In this document: one piece after another, positions 35,459 to 44,476 of the stretch
Layout of the letters: the number at the start of each line of letters is the position of its first letter
Numbering within the stretch: the first letter of the stretch is position 1
Origin: Mycobacterium helveticum
GTDB lineage: Bacteria > Actinomycetota > Actinomycetes > Mycobacteriales > Mycobacteriaceae
Length of the DNA stretch: 64,000 nucleotides
NCBI RefSeq assembly: GCF_007714205.1
Contig: NZ_VMQU01000004.1
Span: forward strand, 37,038 to 101,037
Direction: 5' to 3'
Made by a program: the position numbers and the translations under genes
Notes under the pieces: model-generated
The model's input: only the letters and a program-made list of their open reading frames with translations
What the model was told of the DNA's origin: nothing
The model's database searches: none

Positions 35459-37773
35459 CGACGTTGTCCGCTGACGAACGTCAGGAACTCGCGCAGTCGG
35501 TGCGTTCCGCCTGTGAGCGACTGGCATCCGAGGAACGAGTGCGCGCGGTTGCATACGGCGAGGTCGACCGGGGCGGCGTAGCCGGACGTTCCGGCTTCGA
35601 CACGGTGCTGTGGGACGTGCTGTGCAACCAGGTGGGGATAGCCGCCATCGCGCTGCCTGAACACCTGGGCGGCGCCGGTTACGGCGCGTCCGCGCTGGGC
35701 GTGGTCGCCCACGAACTCGGTCGCGCGCTGGCCCCGGTGCCATTCGTCAGCTCCACGGTGCTGGCCACCGGCCTGCTGCTCGACTTGACCGAGCACGACC
35801 CGGATGCCGATAAGCGACTCACCGGGCTCATCGAAGGTCGCCGCACCGCCGCCGCCGCCCTTACCAGCGACGGCGGGTTGTGGCGACGGTCCGCGGTGAC
35901 GCTGAGCGCCACCCGCGCCGGGGATGGTTGGAACCTCGACGGCACGATGCGCCACGTGCTGGGCGGCTCCGTTGCCGACGACCTCGTCGTGGTCGCCATC
36001 GACGAAGATGGCGAGCCGGCGGTGTTCCTGCTCGACCCGACTATCGACAGCGTCGTCGCGGAGGCCGAACGCGTGCTCGACCACACCAGGCCGATGGCCA
36101 CCATCACGCTCAGCTCGGCGCCGGCACTGCGGCTCTCCGGCGACGCACCCCTTGGTGACGTCGTCGACCGCAACGTCGACATTGCGCTGGCGGTGCTGTC
36201 GGCCGAACAGGTCGGCGCCTGCGAGCGGGTGCTCGAGATCGCCACCGACTATGCCCGCACGCGGGAGCAGTTCGGACGGCAGATCGGCAGCTTTCAGGCC
36301 ATCAAGCACAAGTGCGCCGACATGCTCGTCGATCTCGAGTGGGCGCGCTCGGCATCCCAGGCGGCCCTGGAGGCTCTCGACGATCCGGACTCCGCTGCCG
36401 CCGGCGAAGCGGGCTGGCGGGCGAGCATGGCCAAGGCGGTCTGCTCAGAGGCGCTGCGCAACGCGACCAAGGCAAACGTCCAGATTCACGGCGGCATCGG
36501 CTTTACCTGGGAGGATTCCGCACACCTGTACTTCCGGCGCGCCCGCACGGACGAGGTGATACTCGGCACCCCGGGCCAGCACTGGGACCGGCTATCGACG
36601 CTGGAGCCGTCGACTCAGCTGCCGGCTTCGCCAGAAGTGACGAAAGAGCCCAACGACGTCGGCGCAATACGCGCGGAGATCCGCTCATTTCTGCACAACG
36701 CACCGAGGCCCCCCGGTCTACGGAACTACGGGCCCACGCCCACCGCGGACGACGTCGAACCTGGCCGGATCTGGCACCGCTACCTCGCCGACCACGGCTA
36801 CGCCTGCTTGCACTGGCCGCGCGAGTTCGGCGGTGCCGCAGCAACAGTGACGTATCAGGCCGTCTTCGCCGAGGAGTGCGCGCGAGCCGACGTGCCCCGC
36901 CAGCTCAACATCACCGGTGCCGACTTGGTCGGACCGGTGCTGATCAAGTTCGGCAGCCAGCAGCAGAAGGATCGCTACCTGGAACCGATCCGGCTGGGCG
37001 ACGATGTCTGGTGTCAGCTCTTCTCCGAGCCCGGCGCCGGCTCAGACCTCGCCGGTGTTCGCACGCGGGCCGGGCGCACTGCCACGGGCTGGCGAATCGA
37101 TGGTCAGAAGGTGTGGAGTTCGGCGGCCGCCTCGGCCCGCTTCGGGCTGCTGCTCGCCCGAACGGGGCCGGCCAAGCACCGCGACTTGTCGATGTTCGTC
37201 GTGCCCATGGACATCCCGGGGGTCACGGTGCGCCCGCTGACGCAGATGGACGGCGAGAGCAAGTTCAACGAAGTCTTCTTCGACGGCGCCGAACTCGACG
37301 AAGGCGCCCTTATCGGTGAGGTTGGTCAGGGCTGGACGGTGGCGATGGTGACGCTGGGCCGTGAGCGCCTGACGTTGGGTTCGCAGGCAGTATCGATGTT
37401 CCGGTTGCACGAGCGCATGGTCGATGCGGCCCGCGACCACGACCTGCTCGACCCGGTGCTGTCGAGGTCGATGACCCGGCTTTGGGCCAGGATGTGGCTG
37501 CTCCGCTACACCTGGCAGCGCGCCATCGACTCGGGTGACCTGACGTCGCCGGCCTTCTCGGTGCTCAAGCTGATGACGTCGGAAACGGACCAGGACCTGG
37601 GTGACATGGCCACCGAAGTGCTCGGTTCGGACGCGTGCGCAGACCCCGAGGACGACGGCCTGGTACACCACATGCTGGTCGGACGAGCACAGACGATCCT
37701 GGGCGGAACCAGCGAGATTCAGCGCAACATTCTCGGTGAGCGGGTACTCGGGCTCCCCAAAGAACCACGATGA
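35455..37773 (+). CDS. Fused double acyl-CoA dehydrogenase, beta-like then alpha-like half
   Basis: 772 aa, with AGGAGG before ATG 35455. The N-terminal half has REQFGRQIGSFQAIKHKCAD and VQIHGGIGFTWEDSAHLYF and lacks the flavin signature (beta type). After a linker near residue 395, the C-terminal half has WCQLFSEPGAGSDLAGVRT, FNEVFFDGAELDEGA and LGGTSEIQRNILGERVLGLP (alpha type). It is thus a single-chain version of the alpha/beta ACADs, with halves in the reverse order to the fusion at 12633. Codons upstream of 35455 belong to the synthetase. It overlaps the CoA-transferase start by 4 bp (ATGA). Confidence 0.93.
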   Translation: MTTLSADERQELAQSVRSACERLASEERVRAVAYGEVDRGGVAGRSGFDTVLWDVLCNQVGIAAIALPEHLGGAGYGASALGVVAHELGRALAPVPFVSSTVLATGLLLDLTEHDPDADKRLTGLIEGRRTAAAALTSDGGLWRRSAVTLSATRAGDGWNLDGTMRHVLGGSVADDLVVVAIDEDGEPAVFLLDPTIDSVVAEAERVLDHTRPMATITLSSAPALRLSGDAPLGDVVDRNVDIALAVLSAEQVGACERVLEIATDYARTREQFGRQIGSFQAIKHKCADMLVDLEWARSASQAALEALDDPDSAAAGEAGWRASMAKAVCSEALRNATKANVQIHGGIGFTWEDSAHLYFRRARTDEVILGTPGQHWDRLSTLEPSTQLPASPEVTKEPNDVGAIRAEIRSFLHNAPRPPGLRNYGPTPTADDVEPGRIWHRYLADHGYACLHWPREFGGAAATVTYQAVFAEECARADVPRQLNITGADLVGPVLIKFGSQQQKDRYLEPIRLGDDVWCQLFSEPGAGSDLAGVRTRAGRTATGWRIDGQKVWSSAAASARFGLLLARTGPAKHRDLSMFVVPMDIPGVTVRPLTQMDGESKFNEVFFDGAELDEGALIGEVGQGWTVAMVTLGRERLTLGSQAVSMFRLHERMVDAARDHDLLDPVLSRSMTRLWARMWLLRYTWQRAIDSGDLTSPAFSVLKLMTSETDQDLGDMATEVLGSDACADPEDDGLVHHMLVGRAQTILGGTSEIQRNILGERVLGLPKEPR

Positions 37774-38963
37774 CAGCAAGTTTGACCGCGGCCGACTTCA
37801 CCTCAGCGCTGCGCGCCGCGCTGCGTCCCGGAATGACGGTTGCCCTCGGCGACGGGGTGGGCGCGCTGCGCTGCCTCGACGACGGAGCATCGGTCGGCGC
37901 GGCGCTGAGCCTCGCCGCCAGCGAGGTCGGCGCGGTGCGCCTGGTGCTGGGCTGGCTGGCCGCCCCGATCGACGGCCTCGACGCAGACGCATTCGCCGAC
38001 GTGGTTGCGTTGATGCCCGGATGGGGCGTGCGCGAGGTACTGCGAAGCCCGAAGGCGCGTTTCCTACCGACGCGGCTGGCGGCGATTCCCGCGCTGCTAG
38101 CTGACGTGCTGCGGCCCGACGTGCTGCTCACCCGGCTGGTACGTCGGGACGGATTGCTGCAGTTCGGCACCGAGGTGTCCTGGCAGCGCGCGGTAATCGA
38201 CAGCGGCGCAAAGACTCTCGCGGTCATCGACACCTCGGCGCCCGCGGCGGATGTCGGGCCTCCACTCGACCCGTCACGCGTCGAGGTGCTCGGCACGGTC
38301 GCGGCCGGACCGCTGCGAGTACCGAACCGCGACCCCGAGCCGATACACGACGCGCTCGCCGACGCGGTACTGAAGTTGCTCCCTGAAGATGCCCGGATCC
38401 AGTACGGCCCAGGCCAGCTCGGCACCGCGCTGCTGCGCCGGACACAGGTGCCGTTGCACATCGACACCGGGTTACTCACCGACGCCGTCGTCGAGCTCGA
38501 CAACCGCGGCCTTCTGGTGGGTACACCGTCAGCGACGTATCTGCTGGGCAGCGACGCGCTCTACGACTGGGCCGACGGGCGCCGGATCCTGCGCGGGCTC
38601 GACTACACCCACGACCTCACTCGGCTGTCCCGCGGGTCACCGCTGGTCGCAGTGAACACCGCCATCGAAATCGACCCGTACGGGCAGATCAACGTCGAGG
38701 GCTTGGGCGACAAGGTGATCGGTGGGATCGGCGGGCATCCCGACTATTGCGCCGCCGCCCGAATGAGCAGCGGCGGACTGTCGATCATTGCCGTTCCTAC
38801 GAGGAACGACGGGCGCTCACCGCTCGTCGAGCAGCTCAGCCGTCCCGCCTCCACGTCCGCCCACGACGTGGACGCGATCGTCACCGAGTCCGGATACGTC
38901 GACCTGCGCGCAGCAGACTGGTCGCAACGCCGGCAACTCATCACCGAATTGTTCTCGAAGTGA
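37770..38963 (+). CDS. Family-I CoA-transferase/acyl-CoA hydrolase type
   Basis: 397 aa, similar to the acetyl-CoA hydrolase/4-hydroxybutyrate CoA-transferase group. The C-terminal half is best conserved: YLLGSDALYDWADG, then VAVNTAIEIDPYGQINVEG (about residue 295) with the glutamate expected to form the covalent CoA ester, GGIGGHPDYCAAARMS and IVTESGYVDLR. The N-terminal half is more divergent. ATG 37770 overlaps the fused ACAD stop. It could recycle CoA from a dead-end acyl-CoA or load the operon's acid as an alternative to the synthetase. Confidence 0.85.
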   Translation: MTASLTAADFTSALRAALRPGMTVALGDGVGALRCLDDGASVGAALSLAASEVGAVRLVLGWLAAPIDGLDADAFADVVALMPGWGVREVLRSPKARFLPTRLAAIPALLADVLRPDVLLTRLVRRDGLLQFGTEVSWQRAVIDSGAKTLAVIDTSAPAADVGPPLDPSRVEVLGTVAAGPLRVPNRDPEPIHDALADAVLKLLPEDARIQYGPGQLGTALLRRTQVPLHIDTGLLTDAVVELDNRGLLVGTPSATYLLGSDALYDWADGRRILRGLDYTHDLTRLSRGSPLVAVNTAIEIDPYGQINVEGLGDKVIGGIGGHPDYCAAARMSSGGLSIIAVPTRNDGRSPLVEQLSRPASTSAHDVDAIVTESGYVDLRAADWSQRRQLITELFSK

Positions 38964-38978
38964 AGGGGATAACGAGCA

Positions 38979-39890
38979 ATGCCTGAAGGTCCGCTGACCG
39001 GCAAGGTCGTTTTGGTGACGGGCGGCGGCCGGGGAATCGGCCGAGCCCACTGCCTCGAGTTGGCCAAGCAGGGCGCAGCCGTCGTGGTGAATGATCCAGG
39101 TGTCAACAGGGATGGCTCAAGCGGCAACGGGGAAGGCCCCGCGGCCGACGTCGTCGCCGAAATCGAGGCGTCCGGCGGCAAGGCTGTCGCACATACGGGT
39201 TCGGTGTCGGCGTGGGATGACGTCGCCCACATGATCTCCACCGCCGTCGACACCTTCGGTACCCTCACCGGCGTGGTGAACAATGCGGGCATCCTGCGTG
39301 ATTCCATGGTCGCCGCCTCCAGCGAGGCCGATTGGGACGCCGTCATCGCGGTACATCTGAAAGGCACCTTCGCGGTCACCCGACATGCCTGCGAGTACTG
39401 GCGTGCGCAGTTCAAAGCGGGCAACCCGATCGATGCCCACATAGTCAACACGGTTTCCGGCGCGGGGTTGTGGGGCAATGTCGGGCAGAGTGCCTATGGC
39501 GCGGCCAAGGCCGCGATCGCCAACCTGACGGTCGTTACCGCAATGGAGGCGCAGCGTTACGGTGTTGCGGTCAACGCGATTTCCCCGCTGGCGAGGTCGC
39601 GGATGACGGCCGAGGTGTTCGGTGGCCGCGCCGACGACCCAGCGCTGGATCCCGCCCGCAGCTCCGCCGTGGTGGCCTGGCTGCAGTCCGCGCAGTCGTC
39701 CTGGCTGACCGGGCAGATCCTGCGCATCAACGGTGACAAGCTGACCCGCATCGAGGGCTTTGCCGAGGCGCCCGGCGCCTATTATGCCAAAGACGGTGTC
39801 TCGCTGACATTTTCGGAGATCGGGCAGGCTGTCAGCTGGCTCTACGGCACCTCTCCCCGCGGGCTCGCCGGACCGCTACCGACGGCCTGA
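38979..39890 (+). CDS. Short-chain dehydrogenase, multifunctional-enzyme/HSD17B4-like
   Basis: 303-aa SDR. TGGGRGIGRAHCLELAKQGA (residues 15-34) binds NAD(P), NDPGVNRDGSSG is the loop typical of peroxisomal multifunctional-enzyme type 2 SDRs, NNAGILRD follows, and the active site is NTVSGAG with the YGAAK tetrad residues. Such enzymes oxidise (3R)-hydroxyacyl-CoA or 17-hydroxysteroids. AAGGGG precedes ATG 38979. It is last in the thiolase-P450-synthetase-ACAD-CoA-transferase operon and would supply the 3-keto substrate for the thiolase. Confidence 0.93.
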   Translation: MPEGPLTGKVVLVTGGGRGIGRAHCLELAKQGAAVVVNDPGVNRDGSSGNGEGPAADVVAEIEASGGKAVAHTGSVSAWDDVAHMISTAVDTFGTLTGVVNNAGILRDSMVAASSEADWDAVIAVHLKGTFAVTRHACEYWRAQFKAGNPIDAHIVNTVSGAGLWGNVGQSAYGAAKAAIANLTVVTAMEAQRYGVAVNAISPLARSRMTAEVFGGRADDPALDPARSSAVVAWLQSAQSSWLTGQILRINGDKLTRIEGFAEAPGAYYAKDGVSLTFSEIGQAVSWLYGTSPRGLAGPLPTA

Positions 39891-39902
39891 ACTCCTCACG
39901 GA

Positions 39903-40691
39903 CTACGGCGCCCCGCCATCGGCGTAGATGGTTTGTCCGGTGATGAAGGCACACATGTCCGAGAGCAGGAAGGCGATCAGCGCGCCGATCTCGTCAGGCT
40001 GTCCGGGCCGACCGAGGGCGGCGTCGAACCCGAAGTCTTCCACTAGCGCCCGCTCGAGTGCCTCATCGTAGGGATAGCCCTTACTTTCGGCGACATATCC
40101 GCGGATGGCGTGCAGGGCATCAGTTTCCACGGCGCCGGGGGCAACGCTGTTCGCCCGGATACCCGATTTCCCGTGGGTGCGCGCGACGCCACGGGTGAAC
40201 GTGGCGACGGCTGCCTTAAGGCTCGCATACGGCAGCCGAGGCTCGTGCGGTGAGCGGGCCGAGTACGCGGCGGTGGTCACGATCGCGCCTCCGTTGACCG
40301 CGAGGTGCGGCAATGCAGCTTGCACGCTACGAGTGGTCGCCAGAAGGACGTCGTGAAACGCGGTGTCCCATGCGTCGTCGTCCGAGTCGATGGGCATCAT
40401 CCCCGCGGTGCCCATGGTGACGGCGATGCCGTCGAGTCGGCCCAGGATGTTGACGGCTTCCTCGACGGCGGCGACCGCCGCGCCGGGTTGACTCACATCA
40501 AAGGTCAAGCCGTGCGCCGCGGCAGCGCCTGATTCGGCGATCTGGGCCGTCGCGCCCTTGGCTTTGGCCTCGTCGCGCCCGACCACGACGACGGACGCGC
40601 TTTCGCGAGCCAGCGCCCGTGCTGCCGCCAGCCCCATACCGGCCGTTCCGCCGACGACGAGATATCCTTTTCCCTCCATCTGGAGATGCAC
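39903..40691 (-). CDS. Short-chain dehydrogenase/reductase
   Basis: 262 aa, with GTG 40691 preceded by AAGGAG. The nucleotide site is variant: VVGGTAGMGLAAA in place of TGxxxGIG. The active site has TTAAYSARSPHEPRLPYASLK, with Ser missing at the usual position and YASLK present. RANSVAPGAVETDAL and the C-terminal TGQTIYADGGAP are normal. It lies 3 bp after the VOC stop, the last gene of the aldehyde dehydrogenase-CaiB-VOC operon. It probably oxidises or reduces a hydroxy/keto intermediate of that pathway. Confidence 0.88.
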   Translation of the reverse strand: MHLQMEGKGYLVVGGTAGMGLAAARALARESASVVVVGRDEAKAKGATAQIAESGAAAAHGLTFDVSQPGAAVAAVEEAVNILGRLDGIAVTMGTAGMMPIDSDDDAWDTAFHDVLLATTRSVQAALPHLAVNGGAIVTTAAYSARSPHEPRLPYASLKAAVATFTRGVARTHGKSGIRANSVAPGAVETDALHAIRGYVAESKGYPYDEALERALVEDFGFDAALGRPGQPDEIGALIAFLLSDMCAFITGQTIYADGGAP

Positions 40692-40694
40692 CCG

Positions 40695-41663
40695 TCAGCT
40701 CCTTCCCGTGGAGGGGCTGAAGTGACTGAGCGGCCGCTCGACGAACTCGAACACCACGCCGTCGGGCGACCGTAGAAATGCGATGTGCAGGCCCTCGATC
40801 TTGGTTCCCGGCAGCGGACACCACACTGGATCACCCATCCGCTCAATCGAATCGGGCACCTGCGCCAGTGCCTCGCGCACATTCTCCACCCGAAGCGCGC
40901 AACGGTAGAGGCCCTGGCGGTTACCGGCCCAGGGCACCGGGGTATGCGCGGTTCCAGGATGTTGCACCACCACCAGTGCGAACTGATTGCCATCCTCGGC
41001 AAGCGCGTAACGCGCTACCACGCAATCGGTTTCACCCGTGCCGTCCGGGCTGAGCTGCGCACCGGCGACCCGCATCACCCGCGGCGCATCCACCTCTTCG
41101 AACCCGATGGCGGTGAGAAACTCGCCAGTCGCGGCCGCGTCGATCGCGGCGATCCTGATCCCATTGAACAGTGTGAATAACGCGCCATTCGCGCCCCCGG
41201 CATCAACCGGTGACTCGACCACCTCGATCACCACGCCGTCAGGGTCCAGCGCGAGGACCGACTTTCCGTCATCGATGAGGCCGTCGACCGGATCGCCCAC
41301 CGTCAGTCCCCCGTCGCGCAACGCGGTCACGGCGCCGTCGAGGTCAGCGACCGCCAGTTGCACCGACCGAATTCCGGGGCGCACCGGGTCGCGACTCAGG
41401 TCGCGACTCAACGTAGGCGAGCGGTATTCGATCGCCTCCAACGCACAGCCTGCGCGACCGCCACGCGCGTCGTAGAGAAATGCGGTGGCGCAATATGTTT
41501 CACCGTCGAGGCCGAGAATGGTGCCGTCGGTGGCGATTTTCGGGTCGGTACGCATACGTGCCCTCAGACCCAGTATGTCCCCGTAGACGTACTCCATGCG
41601 GCCCAGCGATTCGCAATTGAGATTGACGTGCAGGAAGCGCCGCGCGAGGTCCTCCGAACCCAC
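40695..41663 (-). CDS. VOC-superfamily protein with two VOC modules
   Basis: 322 aa with two repeats of the beta-alpha-beta-beta-beta VOC fold (glyoxalase/dioxygenase type). Module one contains FLHVNLNCESLGRMEYVYGD and IRSVQLAVADLDGAVTALRD, module two RIAAIDAAATGEFLTAIGF and ALRVENVREALAQVPDS with GVVFEFVERP at the end. Candidate metal ligands are incomplete (one His and several Glu), so catalysis is uncertain. GTG 41663 overlaps the CaiB stop by one base. Possible roles are lyase, isomerase or extradiol-type ring chemistry. Confidence 0.82.
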   Translation of the reverse strand: MGSEDLARRFLHVNLNCESLGRMEYVYGDILGLRARMRTDPKIATDGTILGLDGETYCATAFLYDARGGRAGCALEAIEYRSPTLSRDLSRDPVRPGIRSVQLAVADLDGAVTALRDGGLTVGDPVDGLIDDGKSVLALDPDGVVIEVVESPVDAGGANGALFTLFNGIRIAAIDAAATGEFLTAIGFEEVDAPRVMRVAGAQLSPDGTGETDCVVARYALAEDGNQFALVVVQHPGTAHTPVPWAGNRQGLYRCALRVENVREALAQVPDSIERMGDPVWCPLPGTKIEGLHIAFLRSPDGVVFEFVERPLSHFSPSTGRS

Positions 41664-42874
41664 TACAGCACCACCGAGTTGATCTTGAACTCGATGATTT
41701 CGTCCTCACTGAAGCCGAGCTCGGCCAGCAACGCGTCGGTATGTTCACCGTGCCCGGGCGCACACGTCAGGTCCAGCGGCACCTCGTCGAACTGCACCGG
41801 GCTGGCCGCCAGCGCGAACTCATTGCCACTGGCATTGGTGGCTCGCGGCAGATACCCGTTGGCGATCGTCTGCGGGTCCTCGTGTACCTCGCGGGCGGTG
41901 CGCATCACGTCCCACACCCCCTCGAAACCGCCGAAAGCCTTCTCCCAATGGGAAAGGTCATGCGACTCAAAGGTCCGGCGCAGTTCCGCGATGCACTCCT
42001 TGCGGTTGCCGAATCTCACCATCGCCGAAGCGAAGCGCTCGTCATCGATCAGGTCGGTGCGGCCCAGCCGGGCGCAGAAGTCCGCCCAGAATCGGTCGGC
42101 CTGCAGCAGCACGAAGGCGATGAACCGGTTGTCGCGGGTCTTATAGATGCTGGCTACCGGGTTGGGCATCTCGTCCAGGTTGAACTTCGGGATGTCCTGA
42201 CCGGTGGCGCCTGATCCGACGATGTCCGGACCCAACTGCCAGATCGCGGCGTTGAGCAGCGACACGTCGACCACCGACGGTTCTCCGGTGCGCTCGCGCT
42301 TCACCAGCGCCGCAGCGATTCCGCCCGCGATCGCCAGCCCGCCGTAGGAGTCGCCGAACGCCGGCCGCTGGATGGGCGGGTACGAACCGTCACCCGCCGC
42401 GTAGGCGTCGCCGATTCCGCCTCGGGCCCAGTACGCAGCCAGGTCGAAGCCGCCCTGCGAGGCGAGGTCGCCGCGGGTGCCGTAGCCGTGCCCGCGGGCA
42501 TAGATGATCTTGGGGTTGCGCGCACGTACCTGCTCGACGTCGATCCCCATCCGCTGGCGCGAATCCGGCAGCAAGTTGGTGACGAAGACGTCCGCGGTTT
42601 CGAGCAGCTTCATCAGCAGCTCCAACCCGTCGGGGGTAGAGGTGTCCAGCCCGATGCTGCGCTTGCCCCGGTTGGGCTGCTCGATGAAGTGATTCACTCC
42701 CCCGGCGGCGGTGACAATTCCGGAGCTGATCAGGCCACGCTGCGGATCACCGGTTTCGGGGTGCTCGATCTTGATGACGTCGGCGCCCCAGTCGGCGAGG
42801 ACGGCACCGGCGGCGGGGACGAACGTCCACGCGGCGAGTTCGACGACGCGGATTCCGCTGAGAATGTCGCTCAC
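41663..42874 (-). CDS. CaiB/BaiF family III CoA-transferase
   Basis: 403 aa. LADWGADVIKIEHPETG (about residues 26-42) is the family signature, and the catalytic aspartate is expected at D144 in GGFDLAAYWARGG. GTG 42874 overlaps the aldehyde dehydrogenase stop by 4 bp (GTGA), and the stop overlaps the VOC start by one base. The adjacent dehydrogenase would produce the acid that this enzyme loads with CoA, so the two form an aldehyde-to-acyl-CoA step. It is paralogous to 1042-2271. Confidence 0.93.
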   Translation of the reverse strand: MSDILSGIRVVELAAWTFVPAAGAVLADWGADVIKIEHPETGDPQRGLISSGIVTAAGGVNHFIEQPNRGKRSIGLDTSTPDGLELLMKLLETADVFVTNLLPDSRQRMGIDVEQVRARNPKIIYARGHGYGTRGDLASQGGFDLAAYWARGGIGDAYAAGDGSYPPIQRPAFGDSYGGLAIAGGIAAALVKRERTGEPSVVDVSLLNAAIWQLGPDIVGSGATGQDIPKFNLDEMPNPVASIYKTRDNRFIAFVLLQADRFWADFCARLGRTDLIDDERFASAMVRFGNRKECIAELRRTFESHDLSHWEKAFGGFEGVWDVMRTAREVHEDPQTIANGYLPRATNASGNEFALAASPVQFDEVPLDLTCAPGHGEHTDALLAELGFSEDEIIEFKINSVVL

Positions 42875-44364
42875 AGGGGGTATCCGATCGTCTTGGTCTG
42901 CAGATGTTGCTCGAAGCCTTCGATGCCGTTCTGCCTGCCGATGCCGCTCATCTTGTACCCACCGAACGGCGCGTCGGCGCCGTAGTACATGCCGCTGTTG
43001 ATCATCAGTGAGCCGGTTCGGATGCGGCGCGCGACGGCCATGGCCCGCTCGTCGGAGCCCATGATTCCGCCCGCCAGGCCGTAGGTGGAGTTGTTGGCCA
43101 TCTCGACGGCGCCGTCGTCGCCGCCGTCGTACGGCGTGATGGACAGCACCGGCCCGAAAATCTCCTCCTGGAAGATCGTGTGGTCCGGGACGACGTCGGC
43201 GACGACGGTCGGCGCCACGAAATATCCGCGGTCCAGGTCCTCCGGCACCCCGCCGCCGGCGGTGACGCGGCCTCCCTCACGCTTGGCGGTCTCGATGTAG
43301 TTCAACACCCGGGCCTGCTGCTTAGCCGACACCAGCGGCCCGCAGAAAGTATTCGGGTCCGAGGGGTCGCCGACCGTGAGGGAGCCGAAGGTGGCGCTGG
43401 CGACCTCGACGGCCTGGTCATAGTGCGAGCGCGGCACGAGCATCCTGGTGGCCAACGCACAGCCCTGACCGGAATGCATCAGCGCGCCAATGCAACCGGG
43501 CAACGCCATGCCCATGTCGGCGTCGTCGAGCACCAGATACGCGGACTTCCCGCCGAGCTCAAGCATGTTGCGCTTCATGGTGTCGGCCGACAGCCGCTGG
43601 ATCAGCTTGCCGACCGCGGTTGATCCCGTGAAGGACACCATGTCAATCCGCGGGTCGGTGGCGAGCACCTGGGCGATGTCATTGTCCGACGCCGGCACGA
43701 TGTTGACGACACCGGCCGGGATGTCGGTCTTCTCGGCGATGATCCGGCCCCACCGCAACGCACTCCACGGCGTCTCGACGGCCGGCTTGAGCACCATCGT
43801 GTTCCCAGTGGCCAGGATCTGGCCCACTTTGTTGCTGATGATCTCGAACGGGAAATTCCACGGCGTGATGGCGCCGACGACACCCATTGGTTCCTTGACC
43901 ACGACGCGGTTGTACGGCACGCCCATCTTGGCGTCCTCGTCGAGCATCCGCTCCCACTGGAAGGTCGAGATCAGCTGGGCCGGATACCGGATAGCGTCGG
44001 CGAGCGGCCATTCCAGCTGCGCGATGTAGGTCATCCCCACCGTCGCGCCGACTTCGGCGATCAGCTCAGCACGGATGTCCTCTTTTTCCTCCTGCAGCGC
44101 TTCGTGCAACTGCATCAGGCAGCGTTGCCGGAACTCGTGGTTGGTCGACCAGTCGGTGGTGTCGAACGCACGGCGGGCGGCGGCGATGGCCTCCTGCATG
44201 TCCTCTGCGCTGGCGTCGGTGGCGTGCCCGAGCACTTCCTCATTCGCCGGATTGATGTTGTCGACGGTCTTCCCCGTCGACGAATCCCGCAGCCGCCCGT
44301 CGATAAACAGTCTGGCCTCGGGATTGAAGTTGACAGTGGCGGCGGCGATGGGTGAAGCCGTCAT
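42871..44364 (-). CDS. NAD(P)-dependent aldehyde dehydrogenase
   Basis: 497-aa ALDH superfamily protein. N170 is in TPWNFPFE, E269 in LELGGKSA and the nucleophile C302 in SGQGCALATRM, the complete catalytic set. The cofactor loop VSFTGSTAVGK (about residues 243-253) is standard. It oxidises an aldehyde to an acid, probably from P450 or alcohol oxidation upstream in the pathway. GAGAGGGA precedes ATG 44364. It heads the leftward operon with CaiB, VOC and SDR and is divergent from the ACAD at 44477. Confidence 0.96.
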   Translation of the reverse strand: MTASPIAAATVNFNPEARLFIDGRLRDSSTGKTVDNINPANEEVLGHATDASAEDMQEAIAAARRAFDTTDWSTNHEFRQRCLMQLHEALQEEKEDIRAELIAEVGATVGMTYIAQLEWPLADAIRYPAQLISTFQWERMLDEDAKMGVPYNRVVVKEPMGVVGAITPWNFPFEIISNKVGQILATGNTMVLKPAVETPWSALRWGRIIAEKTDIPAGVVNIVPASDNDIAQVLATDPRIDMVSFTGSTAVGKLIQRLSADTMKRNMLELGGKSAYLVLDDADMGMALPGCIGALMHSGQGCALATRMLVPRSHYDQAVEVASATFGSLTVGDPSDPNTFCGPLVSAKQQARVLNYIETAKREGGRVTAGGGVPEDLDRGYFVAPTVVADVVPDHTIFQEEIFGPVLSITPYDGGDDGAVEMANNSTYGLAGGIMGSDERAMAVARRIRTGSLMINSGMYYGADAPFGGYKMSGIGRQNGIEGFEQHLQTKTIGYPL

Positions 44365-44409
44365 TGGCGATCCCTCTCACTGAAGTGTGGGCATGAGTTA
44401 TTGTAGCCT

Positions 44410-44428
44410 CTTATAGATAACTGTTTAG
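44410..44428. promoter_or_regulatory. Element related to CTATATAGTTATAG
   Basis: On the minus strand this reads CTAAACAGTTATCTATAAG, sharing CTAnAnAGTTAT with the elements at 31460 and 55828. It lies in the 112-bp divergent region between the aldehyde dehydrogenase and ACAD genes. It supports a shared AT-rich promoter or operator motif. Confidence 0.35.
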
Positions 44429-44476
44429 CTGATTCTGGCATGCGTCAGGGTCCGGCGTCCATGAAGGGGGGGTCGG

